16,009 nucleotides of DNA from JBDSLU01 sp039916225 (GCA_039916225.1 JBDSLU010000305.1:1-16009), one strand, 5' to 3'; numbered from the stretch's first letter, positions 7,764 through 13,877 are shown. The notes: generated from the letters alone by a model not told the origin. Translations and numbers: made by a program.

Positions 7764-9143
7764 TCAGCGGGCCGGGGTATCGGTCCAGAGGGACGCGAGG
7801 CGCGCCTCGGCGTTCGCGTCCGTGCCCGGAGTCGGCCCGCGACCGAGGACGTGGTACCGCGCCGCGGCGCTCGCGGGAATCCGATCGCTGAGCAGGCGCC
7901 ACGCGTCGACGATCGTCAGCGCCCGTCGGCGCGCCAGGAGGGCAGTCCAATCGATCGCGGTGAACGCCGGATCGGGCGTCGCGATGACGACGACGTCGGC
8001 GACCTCGACGACTTCCGCCGCGCTGGCGGCCATCTGGACGCCGTCGCGGCCGAGCAGTGCCGTTACCAGCGGATCGAAGGCGACGACGCGCAGCCCTCGA
8101 CCCGCGCAGGCCTCGGCCAGCGCCGCGCCCTGGGCCGCTTCCACGACGTGCGAGGCCGGCTTGTAGGCAAGGCCGAGGATCCCGACCGTGCCCCCGGTCG
8201 GCACCAGCGGCGCGATCCGCGCCACGACCCGGGCCGGGATCTGCACGTTGGCGGCGTCGGTCGCCTCGGGGCCGAGCGCCGGCGTGCCGAGCGCCCGCGC
8301 CAGGAAGGCGAGGGCGACGTTGTCGCGCGGGAAGCACGGCCCGCCGTAGCCGAGCCCGCCGGTCAGGTAGCGCGAGCCGATGCGCCGGTCGGAGCCGAGC
8401 GCCTGCGTCACCACGTCCACGTCGGCCCCCGGGATCGCCTCGCACAGCGCCGCCAGCATGTTGGCGAACGTGATCTTCATCGTCACGAAGCTGTTGACCG
8501 AGATCTTGGCCAGTTCCGCGTTCTCGATGCTCATCCGCCGGGCCGGGGCGTGATTGGTCATCACCTGGCCGTAGTAGGTTTCGAGCGTCTCGCCGGCGCG
8601 GGCGTCGATCTCGCCGATCAGCGTGAAATCCGGGTTGAGGAAGTCGCGGATGACGCTGCCGAGGGCGATGAACTCCGGGCTGTAGCAGAGGCCGAAGTCC
8701 GGGCCGGCGCGCTTGCCCGAGGCGCGCTCGAGGACGGGCAGCAGCGCTTGCCGCGTCGTGCCGGGCAGCACCGTGCTGGTCAGCACGACGACGTGGTAGG
8801 CGTCCTTGGTGCGCAGCGCCCGGCCGATTGCCTCGAAGGCCGTGGCCGCGGCGTCGAAGGCGAAGGCGCCGCGCGCATCGCTTGGCGTCGGCACGATCAC
8901 GAATGTGATGGTCGAGTCGCGCACGGCCTCGGCTACATCGAGGGTGGCACGGATGCGATCACGGTTGGCGGCGAGCGTCGTGTCGAGGTCTGTCTCCAGG
9001 ACCGGCGCACGTCCGTTGGCGACGGCGGCAACGGCGTCAGGATTGACGTCGACGCCGATCACGTCGCCGCCGCGCGAGGCGATCGCAGCGACCATGCTCG
9101 CGCCGAGCTTGCCGAGCCCGACGATCGAAACCCGCGCCATCAT
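7764..9143 (-). CDS. UDP-glucose/nucleotide-sugar 6-dehydrogenase
   Basis: This is a 459-residue NAD-dependent dehydrogenase that oxidises a nucleotide hexose (UDP-glucose, UDP-ManNAc or GDP-mannose) twice to the uronic acid. All family hallmarks are present: N-terminal GLGKLG (9-14), VDVNP (31-35), the STVLPGTT loop (123-130), YSPEF (154-158), catalytic-site Lys and Asn in ELAKISVNSF (K213, N217) and the nucleophile Cys in GYGGPCFPRDN (C270). The C-terminal UDP-binding domain begins near GILGLAYKP. Length is typical. Sequence alone does not fix the substrate. It is the first gene of the minus-strand operon and supplies an activated uronic acid to the DUF115 and methyltransferase genes downstream. 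The start is one of two adjacent ATGs (9143 or 9140); no Shine-Dalgarno site precedes them, and a TATACT hexamer ends 9 bases upstream. Confidence 0.93.
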   Translation of the reverse strand: MMARVSIVGLGKLGASMVAAIASRGGDVIGVDVNPDAVAAVANGRAPVLETDLDTTLAANRDRIRATLDVAEAVRDSTITFVIVPTPSDARGAFAFDAAATAFEAIGRALRTKDAYHVVVLTSTVLPGTTRQALLPVLERASGKRAGPDFGLCYSPEFIALGSVIRDFLNPDFTLIGEIDARAGETLETYYGQVMTNHAPARRMSIENAELAKISVNSFVTMKITFANMLAALCEAIPGADVDVVTQALGSDRRIGSRYLTGGLGYGGPCFPRDNVALAFLARALGTPALGPEATDAANVQIPARVVARIAPLVPTGGTVGILGLAYKPASHVVEAAQGAALAEACAGRGLRVVAFDPLVTALLGRDGVQMAASAAEVVEVADVVVIATPDPAFTAIDWTALLARRRALTIVDAWRLLSDRIPASAAARYHVLGRGPTPGTDANAEARLASLWTDTPAR

Positions 9144-9152
9144 CGTGCGCCG

Positions 9153-9158
9153 AGTATA
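9153..9158 (-). promoter_or_regulatory. -10-like hexamer TATACT for the dehydrogenase operon
   Basis: On the minus strand TATACT (five of six consensus positions) lies 9 bases before the first of two tandem ATG codons and 12 before the second. There is no good -35 at 16-18 bases and no Shine-Dalgarno site, so a very short leader or leaderless transcript is likely. This is the best promoter candidate for the three-gene glycan operon. Confidence 0.5.
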
Positions 9159-9199
9159 CGTTCTTGTCGGCGCGCGCTGACCCGCATCCGAGTCGTGCT

Positions 9200-9213
9200 G
9201 TCAAGTGTTTGAC
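9200..9213. promoter_or_regulatory. Perfect palindromic element GTCAA-N4-TTGAC in divergent intergenic region
   Basis: GTCAA (9200-9204) and TTGAC (9209-9213) form a perfect inverted repeat around GTGT. It lies between the divergent dehydrogenase operon and the DnaC-like gene. Each arm carries a -35-like TTGAC: TTGACC on the plus strand (9209-9214) and TTGACA on the minus strand (9204 to 9199). It could be an operator, or two overlapping divergent -35 boxes. The plus-strand box has a weak -10 candidate, GAAGAT at 9232-9237, with 17-base spacing. Function is inferred only. Confidence 0.35.
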
Positions 9214-9288
9214 CTTCGGCACGAGCGGCGCGAAGATGGTTCGTTCCGTCCGCGCCATCTGCCTGATCCTGCCCGAGCCTTTCGATCG

Positions 9289-10146
9289 ATGACTTGTTCC
9301 GTGTGTCAGGATTCCGGTTGGCAGTTCCTCGAGCGCGAGGGCAGGGCGGCGGTCGTCCGGTGCAGCTGTTACCGCGACACGCTGACCGACAAGCTGCTCG
9401 ACGCGGCCCGCATCCCACGCCGCTACGCGCATTGCGATCTCGATCGCTTCGTCACCTACGGCAACGAAAAGCTCGAGGCGGCGGCGCGCGAGGCGAAGTC
9501 GGTCGTCGAGCGGTTCCCGATCGTGTCGAAGGGCATCTTCCTGCTCGGCCCGCCGGGCGTCGGCAAGACCCATCTCGCGGTGGCCGCGCTGCGCCAGATC
9601 ATCGGCCGCACCCGGGCGCACGGGTTGTTCTACGACACGCGCGAGCTGCTGCGGGTGATCCGGTCGACGTTCGGGTCGGATCCGATGAACCGCCTGACCG
9701 AGAGCGACGTGCTGCGGCCGGTGATCGAGGCCGACGTGCTCGTGCTCGACGACCTCGGCGCCGAGAAGACGTCGGAGTGGGTCGAAGAGACGCTCAACTA
9801 CATCGTCAACAGCCGCTACAGCGAGCGGCGGCTGACGCTGTTCACGTCGAATTACGACATCGCCGAGGACGCGACCGATCCCGACTCGCTGCAGGTGCGC
9901 GTCGGCTTCCGGATGTACTCGCGGCTGCACGAGATGTGCGAGTTCCTGCACCTCTACGGCGCCGACTATCGCGAGCTGCCGCAGAACGGCGGCGTCGACG
10001 ACCTCAAGGTGCTGTGGAAAATGCGGAAGCGCACCACTGCCCTCGAGAAGCCGGTGAGCGGTGGCCGGGCGTCGCGCCAGCTCCGCGCCCGCCTCGATCC
10101 CGGTGCCGCCGACCTGAAATGGTCCGGCGGCAAGGCCGGCACGTAG
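9289..10146 (+). CDS. DnaC/IstB-like AAA+ ATP-binding protein
   Basis: The protein has 285 residues. It begins with a CxxC...CxC zinc-ribbon-like segment (C3, C6, C25, C27), followed by an AAA+ ATPase: Walker A GPPGVGKTH (87-95), Walker B LVLDDLGA (151-158), sensor 1 TLFTSNY (183-189) and a box-VII Arg in RVGFRMYSRLHEM (204-216). This is the DnaC helicase-loader/IstB family (COG1484). A chromosomal helicase-loader or replication-associated ATPase is likelier than a transposase helper, since no IS21-type istA gene or terminal repeat is nearby. I prefer ATG 9289, directly before the zinc segment; a GTG at 9205 is in frame but would add 28 unconserved-looking residues and start inside the palindrome. 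Neither start has a strong Shine-Dalgarno site. The tail after about 240 is basic and low in complexity. hemW follows after 40 bases. Confidence 0.85.
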   Translation: MTCSVCQDSGWQFLEREGRAAVVRCSCYRDTLTDKLLDAARIPRRYAHCDLDRFVTYGNEKLEAAAREAKSVVERFPIVSKGIFLLGPPGVGKTHLAVAALRQIIGRTRAHGLFYDTRELLRVIRSTFGSDPMNRLTESDVLRPVIEADVLVLDDLGAEKTSEWVEETLNYIVNSRYSERRLTLFTSNYDIAEDATDPDSLQVRVGFRMYSRLHEMCEFLHLYGADYRELPQNGGVDDLKVLWKMRKRTTALEKPVSGGRASRQLRARLDPGAADLKWSGGKAGT

Positions 10147-10174
10147 CCTTGCTGGTCTGGCCGTCGGCGCCTGC

Positions 10175-10180
10175 TACGCT
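10175..10180 (+). promoter_or_regulatory. -10-like hexamer TACGCT before hemW
   Basis: TACGCT (TANNNT form) is followed by AGGTCG and then the ATG at 10187, so the hexamer ends 6 bases before the start codon. No Shine-Dalgarno site is present. TTGCTG at 10149-10154 is the only -35-like sequence, but its 20-base spacing is too long to be convincing. A leaderless hemW transcript is the likeliest reading. Confidence 0.4.
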
Positions 10181-10186
10181 AGGTCG

Positions 10187-11305
10187 ATGCTCGGCCTCTA
10201 CCTCCACATCCCCTTTTGTGGAGCGATCTGCCACTACTGCAACTTCAACCGCGGCCTGCTGGACGCGGACCTGAAGGCGCGCTACGTCGACGCGCTCGTC
10301 ACCGAGATCCGTCGTGCCGCTGACGGGGCCGCCGCCGACACCATCTACTTCGGCGGCGGCACGCCGTCGCTCCTCGCGCCAGACGAAGTCGGCCGGCTGA
10401 TCACGGCCTGCCGCGAGTCGTTCGCGATGACGCCGGACGCCGAGGTGACGCTCGAGCTGAATCCGGAGACGGCGACGGCCGAATATCTGGCCGCGATCCG
10501 CGCCGCCGGTACCACCCGACTGAGCATCGGTGTGCAATCGTTCGACGACGTGGAGCTGAAGCGCCTCGGGCGGGTCCACTCGGCGGACCGAGCCCGCGAC
10601 GCGGTACGCCTGGCGCGAGGGGCCGGATTCGACGATCTCAGCCTGGATCTGATGATGTGGCTGCCCGAGCAGACGGTGGCCCGGTGGCTGGCCAACGTCG
10701 AGGCGCTGATCGAGACCGGACCCGACCACGCCTCGCTGTATCTCCTGGAGATTTACCCGAACGCGCCGCTTCGCGACGAGATGGCCCGCGGCGGCTGGTC
10801 CCAGGCGCCCGACGACGACGCCGCCGACATGTATCTCCGCGGACTCGACCTTTTGGACCGGGCCGGCTACGAGCACTACGAGATATCGAATGTAGCCCGT
10901 CCGGGGCATCAATCACGGCACAACGTGAAGTACTGGGCGGACGGTGAGTGGCTCGCCTTCGGCTGCGGTGCGCACGCCACCCGCGCCGGCCGCCGGTGGC
11001 ACAACGTGCCCGGCACCGCCGACTATGTGTCTCGAATCACTACCGGCCAGAGTGTCGTCGCCAGCGTCCGAACCTTGACCCCGCAGACGCATGCGGAAGA
11101 GGCGCTTTTTACCGGCATCCGGCTGTCGAAAGGGGTGTCCCTGGTGGACATCGCGCAACGGTACGGCGTCGACGCGTGGGACGCCTACGGGACAGCCCTG
11201 ACGCCCTTTATCGAGGCCGGAGTGGTGGAGTACACTCCACCCGTTCTCAGGCTGACGCGGCAGGGCATGCTGCTTGCAAATGAAGTGTGCGCGGTTTTCG
11301 TATAG
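10187..11305 (+). CDS. hemW: Radical SAM heme chaperone HemW
   Basis: This 372-residue HemW (formerly HemN-like or YggW) inserts heme into respiratory enzymes rather than oxidising coproporphyrinogen. The [4Fe-4S]/SAM motif is C11-x3-C15-x2-C18, in PFCGAICHYCNF. GGGTPS (56-61) follows, with SIGVQSF (113-119) on the barrel strand and the HemW heme-binding HNxxYW as HNVKYW (245-250), which separates it from true HemN. The N-terminus starts at the conserved LYLHIPFC strand, so ATG 10187 is secure. The usual DLxYGLPGQT segment reads DLMMWLPEQT (154-163), a noticeable departure. The C-terminus has the HemW winged-helix-like region (LRLTRQGMLLANEV). It follows the DnaC-like gene by 40 bases and probably has its own leaderless promoter. 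Confidence 0.94.
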   Translation: MLGLYLHIPFCGAICHYCNFNRGLLDADLKARYVDALVTEIRRAADGAAADTIYFGGGTPSLLAPDEVGRLITACRESFAMTPDAEVTLELNPETATAEYLAAIRAAGTTRLSIGVQSFDDVELKRLGRVHSADRARDAVRLARGAGFDDLSLDLMMWLPEQTVARWLANVEALIETGPDHASLYLLEIYPNAPLRDEMARGGWSQAPDDDAADMYLRGLDLLDRAGYEHYEISNVARPGHQSRHNVKYWADGEWLAFGCGAHATRAGRRWHNVPGTADYVSRITTGQSVVASVRTLTPQTHAEEALFTGIRLSKGVSLVDIAQRYGVDAWDAYGTALTPFIEAGVVEYTPPVLRLTRQGMLLANEVCAVFV

Positions 11306-11308
11306 CAT

Positions 11309-11327
11309 GCGAGCCTTGGTCGCTCGC
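11309..11327 (+). terminator. Small hairpin after hemW (weak)
   Basis: GCGAGC (11309-11314) pairs with GCTCGC (11322-11327) across a 7-base loop, just after the hemW TAG. There is no U-tract. It could be a weak terminator or simply part of the leader of the next gene. A TATAGC sequence at 11301-11306 overlaps the hemW stop and might be a -10 for the next gene, but no matching -35 is seen. Confidence 0.22.
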
Positions 11328-11350
11328 CCGCGCAAGACACGCAGGTCATT

Positions 11351-11356
11351 GGAGGA
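11351..11356 (+). promoter_or_regulatory. Strong Shine-Dalgarno site GGAGGA
   Basis: GGAGGA ends 4 bases before ATG 11361 and is the strongest ribosome binding site in the window. Its presence contrasts with the SD-less neighbours and suggests that this small secreted protein is well expressed from a leadered mRNA. Confidence 0.75.
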
Positions 11357-11360
11357 ATAG

Positions 11361-11954
11361 ATGAAGCTTCGGACGAAGGTCGCGCCGCTGGCGCTTGGTT
11401 TGGTAGTCGCGGTTTCGACCGCCCGAGTCGCCGGTGCGCAATCGCCCTCGCCGCAGCCCGCGCAACAGCCGCCCGCGTCACAGCCGGCGACGCCCCCGGC
11501 AGCGGGGCAGCCTGCCACGGGCCAGCCGGCCACAGGTCAGCCGGCCACAGGTCAGCCGGCGGCACAGCCGGCACCAGCAGCGGCTGACGCCACGTTCAAG
11601 GGCGCGACGGGCGTGCTGCTCGTCCAGGTGAAGGCTGGGCAGGAAGCGGTCTACGAGAGTCTCATCACCAAGCTCAAGGAGTCTCTCTCGAAGAACGAGA
11701 AGCCGGAGCGGAAGGCGATGGCGGCCGGCTGGAAGGTGTACAAAGCGGCCGAGCCGATGGCCGGCAACACCCTCTACGTGCACATCGTGGACCCCGTCTC
11801 GTCGGGCCAGAACTATCTCGAGACCTACAAGCTGATCTCGGAGACCTTCCCGGCCGAAGTGCAGGACCTCTACGGCAAGACCAAGGACGCGTTCGTGACC
11901 GGCGGTATCGCTGGTCTGAACCTCACGCTCCTCACGGCGCTCGGCACGCCGTAG
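11361..11954 (+). CDS. Secreted protein with Pro/Ala/Gln-rich linker, function unknown
   Basis: The protein has 197 residues. A Sec signal peptide covers about 1-26 (basic start, hydrophobic LALGLVVAV, then RVAGA before QSPSP). Residues 27-72 are a disordered Pro/Ala/Gln/Thr linker containing GQPAT three times in a row. The mature domain (about 75-197) has a strand-helix-strand pattern (GVLLVQVKAGQEAVYESLI, then AAGWKVYKA, then TLYVHIVDP, then a helix YLETYKLISETF) that suggests a small dimeric alpha/beta-barrel (ABM-like) fold. That fold call is mine and unconfirmed. I do not recognise a named family. It probably acts in the periplasm, with the linker acting as a spacer. A strong GGAGGA site fixes the start, and a strong hairpin terminator follows 22 bases after the stop. 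Confidence 0.8.
   Translation: MKLRTKVAPLALGLVVAVSTARVAGAQSPSPQPAQQPPASQPATPPAAGQPATGQPATGQPATGQPAAQPAPAAADATFKGATGVLLVQVKAGQEAVYESLITKLKESLSKNEKPERKAMAAGWKVYKAAEPMAGNTLYVHIVDPVSSGQNYLETYKLISETFPAEVQDLYGKTKDAFVTGGIAGLNLTLLTALGTP
11508..11552 (+). repeat. 15-base in-frame tandem repeat (three copies) encoding QPATG
   Basis: Three consecutive 15-base units lie at 11508-11522, 11523-11537 and 11538-11552. The last two are identical (CAGCCGGCCACAGGT) and the first is diverged; a partial fourth follows. Because the unit is a multiple of three, copy-number change would lengthen or shorten the linker of the secreted protein without breaking the frame. Confidence 0.85.
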
Positions 11955-11976
11955 GCACCGCGTCCCGACATCGACC

Positions 11977-12006
11977 GGGCGGCATCGGGGAGACCCGGTG
12001 CCGCCC
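11977..12006 (+). terminator. Strong hairpin with GAGA loop after the secreted-protein gene
   Basis: The arms 11977-11989 and 11994-12006 pair over 13 positions: GGGCGGCA with TGCCGCCC, one U-G wobble, then CGGG with CCCG. They enclose the GNRA-type tetraloop GAGA. Only a weak T-rich stretch follows (TTCGCATTTCT). It lies between convergent genes. Read from the other strand, the wobble becomes a C-A mismatch, so it favours plus-strand transcription. Confidence 0.75.
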
Positions 12007-12067
12007 TTCGCATTTCTGGTCGATCTCCGCGCTGGCTGCGCGCAGGTGGCCAGACCGGGCGCCCGAG

Positions 12068-12103
12068 CAGAACGCCCGATCAGAACGCCCGATCAGAACG
12101 CCA
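12068..12103. repeat. 13-base tandem repeat at the 3' end of the outer-membrane protein gene
   Basis: The unit CAGAACGCCCGAT occurs at 12068-12080 and 12081-12093, followed by a partial copy (CAGAACGCC) at 12094-12102; the base at 12103 departs from the unit. The partial copy is the last coding part of the minus-strand gene, so the repeat duplicates the sequence around that gene's final Ala-Phe codons and TGA into the downstream region. Confidence 0.85.
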
Positions 12104-12587
12104 GGTTGGCGCCGGCGTAGAAGCGGTGGACCTTCGACTGCAGCGGCGATCCCAGCAGCGAGAAGATGCGGTAGTCGAAGCGCAAGCGGAACGGGCCGGC
12201 GACGGTGTACTTCGCGCCGCCACCCAGGTTGGTCGAGACGTGCGTCTCCTGCAGGTCCTCGAGCCGCTCGCGGTAGACGCCGCCACCGAGCGTTGCGTAG
12301 AACTGCCAGCCGTTGATGGGCACCGGGGTCTGCACCAGCACGTTGCCGCTGCCGGTGGTGAGCGACGGCACAGCCCGCTCCACATCCTCCCCGAGCTGGC
12401 TGTACTCGAACTCGAAGCCGAAGACGACCAGGCCCATGCCCACCGCAGCGCCCTTGGCCAGGTGGGTACCGGGCGAGGGGCTGACGCCGAGAAACGCTGT
12501 CAGGTCCGCCGCTGCGGGCGACGGCGCCGCCGCCACTGCGAACAAGGCGAGGGCTGCTAAACTGTAGAGTCGGGTAACCGATCGCAT
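12093..12587 (-). CDS. Small outer-membrane beta-barrel-like protein
   Basis: The protein has 164 residues. A signal peptide covers about 1-27 (LAALALFAVAAAPSPAAA, then DLTAF). The mature part alternates hydrophobic and polar residues in short strands separated by glycines (GMGLVVFGFEFEYSQ, WQFYATLGGGVYRE, TNLGGGAKYTVAG, PFRLRFDYRIFSL) and ends in HRFYAGANLAF. The terminal Phe and aromatic girdle are typical of barrels assembled by the BAM complex, in the OmpA/OmpX-like porin family style. About 137 mature residues would suit a barrel of roughly eight strands. No substrate can be inferred. It is transcribed alone, convergent with the secreted-protein gene and divergent from the acyl-CoA dehydrogenase (57-base gap). 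ATG 12587 is preceded by no Shine-Dalgarno site but by TAACAT 6 bases upstream. Confidence 0.82.
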   Translation of the reverse strand: MRSVTRLYSLAALALFAVAAAPSPAAADLTAFLGVSPSPGTHLAKGAAVGMGLVVFGFEFEYSQLGEDVERAVPSLTTGSGNVLVQTPVPINGWQFYATLGGGVYRERLEDLQETHVSTNLGGGAKYTVAGPFRLRFDYRIFSLLGSPLQSKVHRFYAGANLAF

Positions 12588-12593
12588 CCGGCC

Positions 12594-12599
12594 ATGTTA
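12594..12599 (-). promoter_or_regulatory. -10-like hexamer TAACAT before the barrel-protein gene
   Basis: On the minus strand TAACAT is followed by GGCCGG and the start codon ATG, giving the same 6-base spacing seen before hemW and the FkbM gene. No -35 and no Shine-Dalgarno site are visible. A leaderless transcript is inferred. Confidence 0.42.
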
Positions 12600-12634
12600 G
12601 CGTGACGACCGCGGCGCGCGGCGGGCCGCGTCCG

Positions 12635-12642
12635 GGTGATCC
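12635..12642 (+). promoter_or_regulatory. Extended anti-Shine-Dalgarno match GGTGATCC
   Basis: GGTGATCC lies just before ATG 12645 and is complementary to GGATCACC in the usual 16S rRNA 3' tail, downstream of the CCTCC core. The GG is 8 bases from ATG, which places it in register with the last GG of a full AAGGAGG site. It supports ATG 12645 over the in-frame GTG at 12636, which lies inside this element. Confidence 0.4.
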
Positions 12643-12644
12643 AC

Positions 12645-13784
12645 ATGGACTTCAGACTCTCCGACGAGCAGATCGTGCTCTGCAACGCCGTGCGGGATTT
12701 CGCCGAGCGCGAGATCAAGCCGCACGTCATGGAGTGGGACGAGGCGCAGGCCTTTCCCACCGCGCTGGTCGGCCAGATGGCCGAGCTCGGCCTGCTCGGG
12801 ATCCAGCTGCCGGAGCAGTTCGGCGGCTCGGCGATGTCCGCGGTCGACTACTGCCTGGCCATCGAAGAACTGGCGCGCGTCTGTCCAGCGGTGGCGCTCA
12901 GCGTCGCCGCGCACAACGGACTGTGCTCGGCCCACATCGCGATGTTCGGCACCGAGGCCCAGAAGTCGCGCTACCTGCCGCCGCTGGCGAAGGGCGAGAT
13001 GCTGGGCGCGTGGGGCCTGACCGAGCCGTCGGCCGGCAGCGACGCCGCCGGTACCCGCACCGTCGCGGTGCGGGACGGCGATCAGTGGGTGCTGAACGGC
13101 GCCAAGACCTTCATCACGCACGGCAAGGTCGGCGGCGTGATGGTGGTGATGGCGGTGACCGATCGCACCAAGGGCAATCGCGGCATCTCGGCCTTCATCG
13201 TCTCGCACGGCACGCCCGGCATGCGAGCCGGCAGGAAAGAGAACAAGCTCGGGATGCGGGCCAGCGACACCAGCGAGGTGATCTTCACCGATTGCCGCGT
13301 CCCGGCCGACGCCCAACTGGGCGACGACGGGCAGGGCTTCGTCAACGCGCTGCAAGTACTCGACGCCGGCCGCACCGGCATCGCCGCGCTGGCCGTCGGC
13401 CTGGCCCAGGGCGCCTTCGACGCCGCCGTCGCCTACGCCAAGGGCCGCCGCCAGTTCGGCCAGCCGATCGCCAACTTCCAGGCGACGCAGTTCAAGATCG
13501 CCGACCTCGCCACGCGCATCGACGCCGCACGTCTGCTGACGCTGCGCGCCGCGCACATGAAGGATCGCGGCTTGCGCACCACCCGCGAGTCGGCCGAGGC
13601 CAAGCTGTTCGCCAGTGAGGTCGCGGTCAAGGCCGCCGACGAGTGCGTCCAGATCCACGGCGGCTACGGCTTCGTGAAGGACTACCCGGCCGAGAAGTTC
13701 TTCCGCGACGTCAAGCTCCTCACCATCGGCGAAGGCACCAGCGAGATTCAGCGCATGGTCATCGCCCGGCAGCTGCTCGCATAG
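12645..13784 (+). CDS. Acyl-CoA dehydrogenase
   Basis: This 379-residue, full-length FAD enzyme carries out alpha,beta-dehydrogenation of acyl-CoA and passes electrons to ETF. The start MDFRLSDEQ is the family's usual N-terminus. Signature 1 is GAWGLTEPSAGSDA (121-134), signature 2 is QIHGGYGFVKDYPAEKFFRD (336-355), and the catalytic base is E363 in IGEGTSEIQRM, placed as in short/branched-chain acyl-CoA dehydrogenases. The Arg in GRRQFGQPI contacts FAD. Chain-length preference (butyryl, isovaleryl or 2-methylacyl) cannot be settled by eye. No ETF or thiolase gene is adjacent, so the pathway is not fixed by context. It is divergent from the barrel-protein gene. A GC hairpin lies just after the stop, and mtnP follows 98 bases later. 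Confidence 0.95.
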   Translation: MDFRLSDEQIVLCNAVRDFAEREIKPHVMEWDEAQAFPTALVGQMAELGLLGIQLPEQFGGSAMSAVDYCLAIEELARVCPAVALSVAAHNGLCSAHIAMFGTEAQKSRYLPPLAKGEMLGAWGLTEPSAGSDAAGTRTVAVRDGDQWVLNGAKTFITHGKVGGVMVVMAVTDRTKGNRGISAFIVSHGTPGMRAGRKENKLGMRASDTSEVIFTDCRVPADAQLGDDGQGFVNALQVLDAGRTGIAALAVGLAQGAFDAAVAYAKGRRQFGQPIANFQATQFKIADLATRIDAARLLTLRAAHMKDRGLRTTRESAEAKLFASEVAVKAADECVQIHGGYGFVKDYPAEKFFRDVKLLTIGEGTSEIQRMVIARQLLA

Positions 13785-13785
13785 C

Positions 13786-13802
13786 GCGCCGCCACGCGGC
13801 GC
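13786..13802 (+). terminator. GC hairpin after the acyl-CoA dehydrogenase gene
   Basis: GCGCCGC (13786-13792) and GCGGCGC (13796-13802) form a perfect 7-bp stem with loop CAC, one base after the TAG stop. No U-tract follows, so it is a weak intrinsic terminator or an mRNA 3'-end stabiliser separating this gene from mtnP. Confidence 0.45.
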
Positions 13803-13807
13803 CGCTC

Positions 13808-13877
13808 CGCTCCATCACGCTCCATCAGCCACGCTCACCGCATCCACCCCACGCGCGAGACGACAGACGAGACGACA
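13808..13877 (+). repeat. Two short direct repeats in the mtnP upstream region
   Basis: CGCTCCATCA occurs twice in tandem (13808-13817, 13818-13827). CGAGACGACA occurs twice with a 12-base period (13856-13865, 13868-13877). The 98-base gap otherwise shows no clear -10 and no Shine-Dalgarno site. The repeats may be regulatory-protein sites or slippage products. Confidence 0.6.

Noticed and set aside
6376..8166. 596-residue plus-strand open frame opposite the DUF115 and dehydrogenase genes
   Set aside because: Both opposite genes have strong family motifs over this span, and the plus-strand translation is low-complexity Arg/Gly/Asp without domains.
7750..8445. N-terminal extension of the DUF115 frame up to 8445 (1298 residues)
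   Set aside because: The extension is Arg/Gly/Ala-rich, lacks domain motifs and lies wholly inside the clearly coding dehydrogenase gene on the same strand in another frame. MADSPAAP at 7749 follows that gene's stop by 14 bases.
9199..9204. Minus-strand TTGACA as the -35 box for the dehydrogenase TATACT
   Set aside because: The spacing is 40 bases, far from the 16-18 required. It may belong to another promoter or to the palindrome.
9205..9288. GTG 9205 as start of the DnaC-like gene
   Set aside because: It adds 28 residues without family motifs and begins inside the palindrome. ATG 9289 sits directly before the zinc-binding segment where the family usually starts. Not fully excluded.
9289..10146. 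IstB of an IS21-type insertion sequence
   Set aside because: There is no istA transposase or terminal inverted repeats, the protein has an N-terminal cysteine segment, and hemW follows immediately.
12015..12054. Hairpin TCTGGTC...GGCCAGA as terminator of the barrel-protein gene
   Set aside because: In the relevant minus-strand RNA one pair becomes a C-A mismatch, the loop is long and no U-tract follows.
12597..13658. 353-residue minus-strand open frame opposite the acyl-CoA dehydrogenase
   Set aside because: It is a codon-bias shadow of a fully recognisable gene. Its translation is rich in Arg, Gly, His and Asp with no motif.
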